From: an uncultured Flavobacteriaceae bacterium | Lineage (GTDB): Bacteria; Bacteroidota; Bacteroidia; Flavobacteriales; Flavobacteriaceae | NCBI GenBank assembly: GCA_934675205.1 | Contig: CAKUPQ010000003.1 | Location: 186,001-250,000 of the forward strand | Reading direction: 5' to 3' | DNA: 64,000 bases | Shown here: in pieces, positions 53,110 through 60,723 of the stretch | How positions within the stretch are numbered: position 1 is the stretch's first letter | Layout: each line of letters starts with the position of its first letter | The notes under the pieces: generated by a model | What the model saw: the letters and a program-made list of their open reading frames with translations, nothing else | Told to the model about the DNA's origin: nothing | Databases searched by the model: none | Translations under genes and position numbers: made by a program

Positions 53110-56100
53110 GTGGTTAAAAAAATAATTCTGATATTAATCTTGTTTTCTGTTTCTGTTGCTTTCGGACAGGAAACAAACTCTTTATATATATCGGAAAAAA
53201 CTACCATTACAGATACGATTTATCTTCAAAACAAAAACCTCAATCCTGTTTTTTTTGAGATAAAAGACCAAAACGGAAACGTCATTCCCAAAGAAAAATA
53301 CCAAGTTGATTTTGAAAACGGGAAGCTGATTTTTATTGAAATTGACAATCAGGAAATTGCAATCGAATATTTAAAAATCCCTGATTTCCTGACTAAAGAA
53401 TATTCGATTTATGACGAAAATCGAGTGGTTTCCAATGAAGAATATGACGGAATGTTGTATTCCCTTGATGTGGGGAATCAAAAGCGTTTTGTTCCGTTTG
53501 AGGGATTGAACACTTCGGGAAGTATTTCACGTGGAGTTACGGTCGGAAACAATCAGAATGCAGTAACGAACTCGTCTTTGGATTTACAGATTACGGGAAA
53601 ATTATCCGATAATGTGAGTATCAGAGCCTCGATTCAGGACAGCAATATTCCGATTCAAGAAGGAGGATATTCTCAAAAATTAGATGAATTTGACCAGATT
53701 TTTATTGAATTATTTTCGGATACGTGGAACATCAGGGCAGGGGATTTGTTTTTGGAAAACAGACAGTCAAAATTTCTGAATTTTAATAAAAAAGTTCAGG
53801 GAATTGCTGCTAATTTTTCCTTTGGAAATGACAATAAAACTACCATTTTCTCGAGTGTCGGATTGGTTCGAGGGCAATATTCCCGAAGCAGTTTTACGGG
53901 ACAGGAAGGCAATCAAGGACCGTATAAACTTCGTGGAAATAACGGAGAATTGTACGTTTTGGTGGTTTCGGGCTCGGAGCGGGTTTATGTAAACGGAATC
54001 CTTTTGGAAAGAGGAGAAGACAAGCATTACGTGATTGATTACAATGCAGGAGAAGTGATGTTTACCTCACTTTTTCCGATTACTTCCGAGATGAGAATCA
54101 ATATCGAATATCAGTTTTCGGAACGGAATTACACCCGATTTGTAGCTTACGGAGGCATTATGCACGAACGTGAAAAGTGGAATATCGGAGGGTTTGTCTA
54201 TTCCGAAAATGACATGAAAAACCAGCCGTTGCAGCAGAATTTATCCCAGGAACAAGTCGAAATCCTTAAAAATGCAGGAAACGATTCCGAGCAAATGGTG
54301 GCTTCAAGTGCTTATCCCGATTCCTATTCCGAAAATCGGATTTTATACAAAAAAGTTTGGATTGGAGGAGTTGAAGTATTTGAATTCTCGAACAATCCGG
54401 AAGACGAATTGTTTAATGTCCGCTTTACTTTGGTAGGAAATAACAACGGAAATTACATTTTAGTCAACAATCAGGCAATCGGGAAAATTTATGAGTATGT
54501 CGAGCCGATTGGAGGGATTCCTCAAGGAAATTACGAGCCGATTATCCGTTTGGTTGCTCCCGAAAAAATCCAAATGGCTACGATTTTAGGAGGATATCAC
54601 ACTGAGAAAACCCAAGCCGATTTTGAAATCGGAATGAGCAATACCGACAAAAATTTGTTTTCGGATATTGATGATGAAAACAATCAGGGTCTTGCCGGAA
54701 GAATAAACCTGAACCAAAGAGTTTTTTCGGGAGATTTTGAGGTTGATGCCTTTGCGAATTATCAGTTTACAGATAAGAATTTCAAAACGATTGAACGTCT
54801 TTTTACTATTGAATTTGACCGAGATTGGAACATCAATACTCTAATGAATTCGAGTCAGAGTTTGCTTATTGCAGGAACGAAAGCCAAAATCAAAAATAAG
54901 GGATTCGTAAATTATCAGTTTGAAAAATTGGACTTTTCCGATGTTTTCAATGCCAACCGAAATGTACTGAATACCAATCTGAAATTCAATAAATTAACTA
55001 TTCAATCGGATAATTCTGTTCTGAACAGTAACGGAAATTATGCCAAAACGGAATTTACACGAAGTGAAACCCAATCCCGTTATCATTTGGATAAAAATTG
55101 GATAGGTGCATCTTTGAGGTTGGAGGACAATTCCGAAAGACTGAAAGAAACGGATTTATTGTCAACTTTAAGCCAAAGATTTATCGAATATGGAGGTTTT
55201 GTCGGTAGGGGAGATTCCACGAAAGTGTATTTACAATTAGGCTATTTGCATCGTAAAAACGACAGTTTGGTAGGAGGAACACTCCAAAGAGTGAATCAGT
55301 CGAATTCATTTTACGTAAAATCAAGGTTGTTGCAAACCCAAACGAGTGATTTGTCGGTTTTTGTGAATTACAGAATCCTAAAATATCGGGAAAATTCACT
55401 TCCGAAAGAGCCGTCTTTGAATTCGAGAATTGTGTATAACGACCGTTTTTTCAATCAATTAGTTCAGCTAAATACTTCTTTTGAAACGATGTCCGGAAGT
55501 TTGGCTCAACAGGAATTCACTTACCTTGAAGTCGAACCCGGACAGGGAGTTTATATGTGGAACGACTATAACGGAAACGGAATTCAGGAGCTTGAGGAGT
55601 TTGAAATTGCTGTTTTTTCAGACCAAGCCAAATACATTCGGGTTTTTCTTCCGAATCAGGTTTTTGTAAAGACGCATCAGAATCGTTTTTCGAATTCGTT
55701 GACTTTGAATCCGACACAATGGCAAAACGAAAATGGAGTAAAAAAAGTACTGTCGTATTTTTATAATCAGACTTCGTTTTTGGTGGATCGAAAAATTGAA
55801 CGAAACGAAGATAATTTCGATTTAAATCCGTTTGGAGGAGATTCGGATGAGGTTTTGGCACTGAATACGAACATTCGGAATAGCTTGTTTTACAACAGAG
55901 GAAAACAGAATCATTCGGTTACTTATACCTATTTGTTGAGCGAGGCAAAAAATTTATTGTCGGTCGGTTCGGTAAGTAACAAAACAGGTTCGCATCAACT
56001 GCAGTACAATCATCTTTTTTCTGATATTTGGCTTGTGAATTTTAGCACCAAAACCGTTTTGACTCAAACTACTTCGGAGAATTACGACACGCGAAACTTT

Positions 56101-56505
56101 AGAATAGAAACCTATAATCTGCATCCGAAATTATCGTATTTATTTACCCGAAATACTAGTTTGGATGTGTTTTATGAATTCCAAAACAAAAAGAATACAA
56201 TCGGAAGTTTAGAAGAATTAGTACAGCATCGGGTAGGATTGTCCTTTAGTTTTTCGGGTAAAAAAGGATTTACCTCCACGGGAGAATTTTCGTTGTACGA
56301 AAATGATTTTACAGGAAATTCGCTTTCACCCGTTGCCTACCAAATGTTAGAGGGATTACAGGCAGGACAAAACCTGACTTGGAGACTGCTCTTGCAGAAA
56401 AACCTAACTCAATACTTGGATTTAAACCTTAATTACGAGGGTCGAAAAAGCGAAACCTCAAAAACCATTCATACAGGAAGTGTGCAGTTGAGGGCATTTT
56501 TTTAG
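53110..56505 (+). CDS. Large predicted outer-membrane beta-barrel protein
   Basis: An 1131-aa exported protein: signal peptide (IILILILFSVSVAFGQ), a beta-domain N-terminus and then a long series of amphipathic strands with alternating aromatic residues, ending in SVQLRAFF with terminal Phe, as in outer-membrane barrels. A KLSDNVSIRASIQDSNIP block and VYVNGILLERGEDKHYVIDY segment recur in conserved Bacteroidota proteins of unknown role. The start is GTG: an in-frame TAA at 53104-53106 excludes anything earlier, and the GTG lies within an ATCTGTGG intergenic repeat word. Its last 29 codons have a second copy at 60577-60663. Confidence 0.78.
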   Translation: MVKKIILILILFSVSVAFGQETNSLYISEKTTITDTIYLQNKNLNPVFFEIKDQNGNVIPKEKYQVDFENGKLIFIEIDNQEIAIEYLKIPDFLTKEYSIYDENRVVSNEEYDGMLYSLDVGNQKRFVPFEGLNTSGSISRGVTVGNNQNAVTNSSLDLQITGKLSDNVSIRASIQDSNIPIQEGGYSQKLDEFDQIFIELFSDTWNIRAGDLFLENRQSKFLNFNKKVQGIAANFSFGNDNKTTIFSSVGLVRGQYSRSSFTGQEGNQGPYKLRGNNGELYVLVVSGSERVYVNGILLERGEDKHYVIDYNAGEVMFTSLFPITSEMRINIEYQFSERNYTRFVAYGGIMHEREKWNIGGFVYSENDMKNQPLQQNLSQEQVEILKNAGNDSEQMVASSAYPDSYSENRILYKKVWIGGVEVFEFSNNPEDELFNVRFTLVGNNNGNYILVNNQAIGKIYEYVEPIGGIPQGNYEPIIRLVAPEKIQMATILGGYHTEKTQADFEIGMSNTDKNLFSDIDDENNQGLAGRINLNQRVFSGDFEVDAFANYQFTDKNFKTIERLFTIEFDRDWNINTLMNSSQSLLIAGTKAKIKNKGFVNYQFEKLDFSDVFNANRNVLNTNLKFNKLTIQSDNSVLNSNGNYAKTEFTRSETQSRYHLDKNWIGASLRLEDNSERLKETDLLSTLSQRFIEYGGFVGRGDSTKVYLQLGYLHRKNDSLVGGTLQRVNQSNSFYVKSRLLQTQTSDLSVFVNYRILKYRENSLPKEPSLNSRIVYNDRFFNQLVQLNTSFETMSGSLAQQEFTYLEVEPGQGVYMWNDYNGNGIQELEEFEIAVFSDQAKYIRVFLPNQVFVKTHQNRFSNSLTLNPTQWQNENGVKKVLSYFYNQTSFLVDRKIERNEDNFDLNPFGGDSDEVLALNTNIRNSLFYNRGKQNHSVTYTYLLSEAKNLLSVGSVSNKTGSHQLQYNHLFSDIWLVNFSTKTVLTQTTSENYDTRNFRIETYNLHPKLSYLFTRNTSLDVFYEFQNKKNTIGSLEELVQHRVGLSFSFSGKKGFTSTGEFSLYENDFTGNSLSPVAYQMLEGLQAGQNLTWRLLLQKNLTQYLDLNLNYEGRKSETSKTIHTGSVQLRAFF

Positions 56506-56518
56506 TTTTCTTTCAAAG

Positions 56519-56938
56519 TTAAGGATTTAATTTTGTTTTTCTTCTAACCAAGAAAAAACCTATAATAAAAACTAATAAGCTATAGGGTATGAAAATTGCA
56601 CTTCCAAAAAATGCTTTTAACGGCCATCCAATTCCTAAATAATTTCTTTCTAAAACATATACTTTTACGAGATTTTTATTAGAAATGTTTTTATAGCGTT
56701 CTGTATCAGATAATGCGTCAAAATTATATCCGTAATGATTTAGTAATGTTTCGTCTGAAACATTACTAAACCAAGCAGAAACAAAGACAAAAATAATCGT
56801 TACAAAAATTGAAACTAAAAAGTAAATTCCGAATTTGTATTTTGATTTTCTTTTCCTTGCAAAACGAAGAAATATAAAGGGAATTCCAAGTAGAAAAATA
56901 AGTAAAAGTATTTTGATTATGATAAATAAATTATCCAT
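56519..56938 (-). CDS. Small membrane protein of unknown function
   Basis: A 139-aa protein with three membrane helices (about 5-24, 35-58 and 108-132) and a polar loop between the second and third (SDTERYKNISNKNLVKVY). No family is recognised. It is downstream of creD in the same direction and starts the segment bracketed by the duplicated gene end. AT-rich codon use is more pronounced than in creD. Confidence 0.6.
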   Translation of the reverse strand: MDNLFIIIKILLLIFLLGIPFIFLRFARKRKSKYKFGIYFLVSIFVTIIFVFVSAWFSNVSDETLLNHYGYNFDALSDTERYKNISNKNLVKVYVLERNYLGIGWPLKAFFGSAIFIPYSLLVFIIGFFLVRRKTKLNP

Positions 56939-56954
56939 TTTTTAATTTTTTTAA

Positions 56955-56987
56955 AACTCCAACAGAGTTTTAAACTCTGTTGGAGTT
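56955..56987. repeat. AACTCCAACAGAGTTT palindrome
   Basis: Two 16-base arms (56955-56970 and 56972-56987) are perfect reverse complements around a single base. It lies between creD and the 139-aa gene and is a likely terminator for creD; the palindrome resembles others scattered in Bacteroidota. Confidence 0.8.
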
Positions 56988-56999
56988 GTTATTATAAAC

Positions 57000-58388
57000 C
57001 TAATTCCTGTTCCAATCAATTTTTCTTGAAACGAACATTACTGTTGCTAAAATCAGAAATAATCCGATGCTTCCTGCTAAAAGTGCATAATTTTCCAATT
57101 GGATAATCACAAAAATAAATCCGTAAAGGGCAGAAAGCGAAAGCCCGATAAATAACGGAAACTTCTTATTTTTCAGAACCGAAATCGAATACAGGCTAAT
57201 TAAAGCAATAACGGAGGCTCCTGAAATCAGATAGGCTTTCAAAAAACTGCTGTGCTCGGTAATCGAAATCAATAACGTATAAAACATAATCAAAGCCAAA
57301 CCAATCATCGTATATTGGAAAATATGAATTTTGATTTTACTAATGGTCTGAATCAGAAAGAAAATCAAAAATGTGAGCCCGATAGTCAGAAATCCGTATT
57401 TTGAGGCTCTTTCGTTTTGCTGGTATTCATCAACAGGAATGATAAAATCTACATTAAAGGCATATTCGCTTATGTTCGGAAGAAACCCGAAAGACTGTTG
57501 CGAAAACGGTCGGTTGATGTGAAGAACTTTCCAATCGGCTGTAAATCCGTTGTCCGTAACATTGTGAGTAGGGAGGAATGTTCCGTCAAATTTTGGGTCT
57601 TTCCAATCGGATTTCATTGTAGCTTCGGTTGTTTTTCCGATTGGGACAATACTGATTTTTGAGCTTCCGTCATATTTGAACGAAAAGCTAAAATCCGAAT
57701 TTTCGAAATAATCCTTGAAATCTATAAACGGAGTTTCCAAAGTAGAAACTTTTGTGTATTTCGGGAAATTCCTCCTGTCATACGAAACCACATCGGAATC
57801 ATTTTTTGAATTTTCGTAAACAGGTTCAAAAACGAATTTGTTTCCTCCGATATTGATAAAAGCACCATCTTTAATGCTCGATTGATTTGAAGTTCTGACA
57901 ATAATCGTAGCTTTATCCCACTGAATATCCTCATCAGGAATGTTTTTGGAAGAAAAGTCGGGTTTTACATAGTTTCCCCTGAAATCCATTTGAGCCTTAA
58001 ACACAACCGATTCGTAGTTATTCCTCTTTTTTGTTTCGGTTTTTATATCAGAAGTATTTTTTAACTCTTCAGGAAAAAAGTACGCAAAATTCTGCTCTGC
58101 TGTTTTTTGGGTTACGGTTGTTCCTGTTGTTTTGTCATAGACTTCGCTTTTGGTGTAAGTCGTGTAAGGCACTTTCAGAATCGGTCCGTAAAAGAAAACT
58201 TCTTCTCCCCATTTGGAGTTGATTTCGTTGATTACTTCCGATTGTCGTTGGGCTCTTTCGGTAATTAAGCCTTTTACCAACTGCAACGGAATCAGTAAAA
58301 TAAGCGTTAATAATCCTATCATTATCAGTCGGGCTGTATTCGACTGAAAAAATGAAGTTACAGGTGTCGGGTTTTGATTTGTTTCCAT
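57000..58388 (-). CDS. creD: Inner-membrane protein CreD
   Basis: A 462-aa protein of the CreD family. One N-terminal helix (RLIMIGLLTLILLIPLQLVKGLI) is followed by a large periplasmic beta-rich domain (residues 45-320) and five or so C-terminal helices. CreD is associated with envelope integrity and beta-lactam or colicin tolerance, though its molecular activity is unknown. In Bacteroidota it is usually controlled by a neighbouring winged-helix regulator rather than CreBC. Its own upstream region carries the ACTTTG-N5-CAAAGT block shared with the regulator operon. Confidence 0.92.
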   Translation of the reverse strand: METNQNPTPVTSFFQSNTARLIMIGLLTLILLIPLQLVKGLITERAQRQSEVINEINSKWGEEVFFYGPILKVPYTTYTKSEVYDKTTGTTVTQKTAEQNFAYFFPEELKNTSDIKTETKKRNNYESVVFKAQMDFRGNYVKPDFSSKNIPDEDIQWDKATIIVRTSNQSSIKDGAFINIGGNKFVFEPVYENSKNDSDVVSYDRRNFPKYTKVSTLETPFIDFKDYFENSDFSFSFKYDGSSKISIVPIGKTTEATMKSDWKDPKFDGTFLPTHNVTDNGFTADWKVLHINRPFSQQSFGFLPNISEYAFNVDFIIPVDEYQQNERASKYGFLTIGLTFLIFFLIQTISKIKIHIFQYTMIGLALIMFYTLLISITEHSSFLKAYLISGASVIALISLYSISVLKNKKFPLFIGLSLSALYGFIFVIIQLENYALLAGSIGLFLILATVMFVSRKIDWNRN

Positions 58389-58408
58389 AGTATAATTGAT
58401 TTAAAGAT

Positions 58409-58435
58409 TAAAAAGTACTTTGTTTTTCAAAGTAA
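58409..58435 (-). promoter_or_regulatory. Candidate operator upstream of creD
   Basis: The plus-strand block is TAAAAAG-T-ACTTTG-TTTTT-CAAAGT-AA. A dyad ACTTTG-N5-CAAAGT (58417-58433) overlaps a -7-like TTACTTTG on the minus strand. The same block occurs at 60507-60533. A dimeric winged-helix repressor, such as the one encoded at 59528-59836, could bind it and block transcription. Confidence 0.65.
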
Positions 58436-58451
58436 TTAGATAAAAAAATGA

Positions 58452-58706
58452 TTATAAAAATTTTGAAATTAGTTTAAAAATCCATTTGCCAATAACCCCT
58501 CCGATTATCAAGATAAAAACAATATTGAAAATATTTGGTTCAGGGTGGTATCCTGAACTTGAATAAAACAAACTTAATAAAGGATTCATCTCATTTGTAT
58601 GGTAAAAGCAGGGGTCAGGAATTAATAAACTATCAATAATTGTCATGTTAAAAATCAATGTTCCAATCGAACATACAATAATTATTATCCATTTTAAAGT
58701 TTCCAT
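58452..58706 (-). CDS. Small membrane protein of unknown function
   Basis: An 84-aa protein with two hydrophobic helices (WIIIIVCSIGTLIFNMTIIDSLL and FNIVFILIIGGVIGKWIF). No family is recognised. It is 9 bases downstream of the 107-aa gene on the same strand and probably in the same transcript. Being short and AT-rich, its coding status is less certain than that of its neighbours. Confidence 0.5.
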   Translation of the reverse strand: METLKWIIIIVCSIGTLIFNMTIIDSLLIPDPCFYHTNEMNPLLSLFYSSSGYHPEPNIFNIVFILIIGGVIGKWIFKLISKFL

Positions 58707-58715
58707 ATTCTAAAA

Positions 58716-59039
58716 TTATATATAATATTGACCTATAAATAGTGTTATCAGCACAATAAGTGTTATTAAAATTATTTTTATTTTCTTTCTGATAACGGCT
58801 CTAATACTAAAAAATGAAATCAGAAAAAATAGTATGCTATATAATAAACTTGCTATACTGTAATGCTTTGCTGTTTTGTATGAAAAACTGTTTACACATT
58901 CACAACCAAAAGGATAATTTTCTACTTCTTTTAAAACAGCAACATTGATGAATTCACTTATATGTATCAAAAATAAAAATGCAGAAAATAGAAATGTCAA
59001 TATTCCGATAATCCAAATATGTAGGTTTTCTGTTTTCAC
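58716..59039 (-). CDS. Small membrane protein of unknown function
   Basis: A 107-aa protein with three hydrophobic helices (about 9-29, 59-77 and 86-104) and a short Cys-containing loop (PFGCECVNSFS). No family is recognised. It begins just outside hairpin repeat A (59044-59143), between the GIY-YIG gene and creD. The 84-aa gene follows closely. Confidence 0.55.
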   Translation of the reverse strand: MKTENLHIWIIGILTFLFSAFLFLIHISEFINVAVLKEVENYPFGCECVNSFSYKTAKHYSIASLLYSILFFLISFFSIRAVIRKKIKIILITLIVLITLFIGQYYI

Positions 59040-59043
59040 TTTA

Positions 59044-59143
59044 TATTATTGGGGCTTCGTTAGCCCTTCGACAAGCTCAGGGTGACGTTTGGGGCAAAGA
59101 TTTAATTTCAGTCTTCACGTCACCCTGAGCTTGTCGAAGGGCT
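59044..59143. repeat. Hairpin repeat unit A (CCCTTCGACAAGCTCAGGGTGACG type)
   Basis: Two 27-bp arms, 59062-59088 and 59117-59143, are perfect reverse complements around a 28-base spacer. A leading TATTGGGGCTTCG segment is shared with unit B. The arm sequence is a widely dispersed bacterial repeat. The unit abuts the 3' end of the GIY-YIG gene, six bases from its stop. Confidence 0.92.
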
Positions 59144-59149
59144 ATTTCT

Positions 59150-59455
59150 TTATTCAGGCTTTCCATATTGAGTATAATTCTTGCTGTATTTCTGTAAATC
59201 GTCCCACCTTTCCTCTATTAAAGCTAATTTCTTCTTCCTGCTCCAACCTTTTATTTTTTTCTCCCATAGCATAGCTTGGTCAAAACTCTGAAACTCCTGA
59301 TAAAAAACTAATTCTAAAGGTCTTTTGTCAAAAGTGTAACAATCAGGATATTTCCCCTCGTTGTGAGCTAATATTCTGCTCTCTATATTGGAAGTCATTC
59401 CCGTATAAAAAGAGTTGTCCGAACATTTGAGTATGTAAACACAAAATACTTTCAT
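59150..59455 (-). CDS. Single-domain GIY-YIG endonuclease
   Basis: A 101-aa protein of the YhbQ/UPF0213-like GIY-YIG group. The diagnostic motifs read V6-Y7-I8 and Y17-T18-G19, with R27 (ESRILAHN) and the catalytic Glu E65 (AMLWEKKIKGW) in place. The ATG at 59455 gives MKVFCVYILKC, the usual start; a longer TTG frame would begin within the repeat. Both ends lie within seven bases of hairpin repeats A and B, the arrangement expected of a repeat-mobilising or repeat-binding nuclease. It separates creD from its presumed regulator. Confidence 0.92.
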   Translation of the reverse strand: MKVFCVYILKCSDNSFYTGMTSNIESRILAHNEGKYPDCYTFDKRPLELVFYQEFQSFDQAMLWEKKIKGWSRKKKLALIEERWDDLQKYSKNYTQYGKPE

Positions 59456-59456
59456 T

Positions 59457-59551
59457 TTATTATTGGGCTTCGACAACCCTTCGACAAGCTCAGGGTTATA
59501 AACTTAGTTAATAATTATAACGTCACGTCACCCTGAGCTTGTCGAAGGGTT
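59457..59551. repeat. Hairpin repeat unit B
   Basis: Two 22-bp perfect arms, 59475-59496 and 59530-59551, with a 33-base spacer. The leading TTATTGGGCTTCG segment and the arms align with unit A in the same orientation, so A and B are direct copies flanking the GIY-YIG gene. The right arm overlaps the 3' end of the winged-helix gene. Confidence 0.92.
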
Positions 59552-59836
59552 AATAATCTTCTCCAAAGCCTCCAAATGTTCCTGAAAGGCTTGTTTTCCT
59601 TTTTGGGTTGCTTTGTAGCTTGTATTGGTTTTTCTTCCGATAAACTTTTTTTCTACAATAATATATTCTTCGCTTTCCAATGCTTTGGTATGACTTGCCA
59701 AATTTCCGTCCGTAACGTCAAGTAACTCTTTAAGCGTATTGAAATCTACACTTTCGTTTACCATAAGCACAGACATAATCCCCAAACGAATCCGGTTATC
59801 AAAAGCTTTGTTTATATGTTGAAGAATCTCTTTCAC
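59528..59836 (-). CDS. Winged-helix transcriptional regulator with repeat-derived C-terminus
   Basis: A 102-aa winged-helix protein of the type that accompanies creD in Bacteroidota (NRIRLGIMSVLMVNE, FNTLKELLDVTDGNLASHTKALE as the recognition region, then the wing KFIGRKTNTSYKAT). The last seven residues, NPSTSSG, and the stop codon are encoded by hairpin repeat B, so the repeat arrived at or near the original end and rewrote the tail. It is downstream of the 201-aa membrane gene in the same transcript and is the best candidate to bind the two ACTTTG-N5-CAAAGT sites. Confidence 0.88.
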   Translation of the reverse strand: MKEILQHINKAFDNRIRLGIMSVLMVNESVDFNTLKELLDVTDGNLASHTKALESEEYIIVEKKFIGRKTNTSYKATQKGKQAFQEHLEALEKIINPSTSSG

Positions 59837-59901
59837 AAAAATGTTTAATTTAAAGTTTTAAGGTTTCGAAATATTGAGCTTTAAACCTTAGACAAAATAG
59901 A

Positions 59902-60507
59902 TTATTTATCGTATTTGAAATACATTACGGCTCCGTATAGAATATGGCAAATTCCGAAACCAATCACCCAAAACAAAAGTCCGTAGCCTGAAAATTCGAC
60001 AGCTATCAATCCTAAAATAATTTCTGTAATTCCAAGATAACGTACATCTCGGAATGTATATTTGCTCACGTTTACACACGAAAGTCCGTAAAAAATAAGT
60101 GTCATCGGAGCTATAAGTCCATAATATCCGTTTTTCAGTAAAAGTATAATGAGAATTCCTCCTGTTATCATCGGGATGGCAAAATTAAGAAAGGCTCTTT
60201 TTGAAGTGGAGTTGATAAGCGTTTCGTCTTTACGTTTGGCTTTTCTGTAGGATAAAACATAAGCCGTTGCAACCGAAAGCACCAAAACCAAAACAGCAAT
60301 TCCTACAATAGCTTTGAACGTCAAACTCTCCAAAGTAATGTATTGATAGGAGTGATTTTCAATAAGCCGATAAGCAAAATAAGCTCCTACTAAAGCATAT
60401 ATTCCTGCTAAAATTCCTGCCAACCCACTCAAAGATAAAAATTGAGTCGATTTACTCATCATCTGTCTGATGTCCTGTAAGTCCTGAAGATAATTTTTTG
60501 TTTCCAT
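59902..60507 (-). CDS. Six-helix membrane protein in the creD regulon
   Basis: A 201-aa polytopic protein: a soluble N-terminal helix (METKNYLQDLQDIRQMM) then six hydrophobic segments in pairs. It is of the uncharacterised type often encoded next to the winged-helix regulator and creD. The ATG at 60507 was chosen because the longer frame crosses the operator-like block. That block ends directly at the start codon, so translation or transcription initiation is tightly packed. Confidence 0.8.
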   Translation of the reverse strand: METKNYLQDLQDIRQMMSKSTQFLSLSGLAGILAGIYALVGAYFAYRLIENHSYQYITLESLTFKAIVGIAVLVLVLSVATAYVLSYRKAKRKDETLINSTSKRAFLNFAIPMITGGILIILLLKNGYYGLIAPMTLIFYGLSCVNVSKYTFRDVRYLGITEIILGLIAVEFSGYGLLFWVIGFGICHILYGAVMYFKYDK

Positions 60508-60533
60508 AAAAAGCACTTTGAATTGCAAAGTAA
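60507..60533 (-). promoter_or_regulatory. Candidate operator upstream of the regulator operon
   Basis: The plus-strand block is TAAAAAG-C-ACTTTG-AATTG-CAAAGT-AA, identical to 58409-58435 outside the spacer and one base. The dyad is at 60515-60531 and overlaps TTACTTTG on the minus strand. Confidence 0.65.
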
Positions 60534-60576
60534 AATTATTTTCTTCAAATAAAAAAATATTTTTTTAAAAAAAATT

Positions 60577-60663
60577 ACCCAATACCTCAATTATGAAGGT
60601 CGAAAAAGCGAAACTTCAAAAATGATTCATACAGGAAGTGTGCAATTGAGGGCATTTTTTTAG
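60577..60663 (+). pseudogene. Duplicate 3' end of the 1131-aa gene
   Basis: The last 75 bases (60589-60663) match 69 of 75 bases of 56431-56505, including the stop. Upstream, TQYL also aligns after a 12-base, in-frame deletion. It still encodes NYEGRKSETSKMIHTGSVQL plus RAFF, with only Thr to Met changed; the other four differences are silent. Upstream of 60577 is a poly-A/T stretch with no further homology. It is a remnant, not an expressed gene. Confidence 0.9.
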
Positions 60664-60711
60664 GATTTTATATCTTTTTTCTATGTTCTTTTCTCTTTGC
60701 TCTAAAGAAAC

Positions 60712-60719
60712 TATCTTTG
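60712..60719 (+). promoter_or_regulatory. Predicted -7 box at pth
   Basis: TATCTTTG matches TAnnTTTG but ends only four bases before the annotated ATG at 60724. If used, the transcript would be leaderless for that ATG, or would have a leader of about 50 bases for the internal ATG at 60778. Confidence 0.4.
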
Positions 60720-60723
60720 TCGG

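Noticed and set aside
59089..59274. 61-aa plus-strand frame containing HVTLSLSKG
   Set aside because: HVTLSLSKG is the translation of the hairpin repeat; the rest is antisense to the GIY-YIG gene.
56519..60540. CreD segment as an integrative element with its own integrase
   Set aside because: No recombinase or transposase other than the small GIY-YIG nuclease is encoded, and the flanking copies are a gene end, not an obvious att site.
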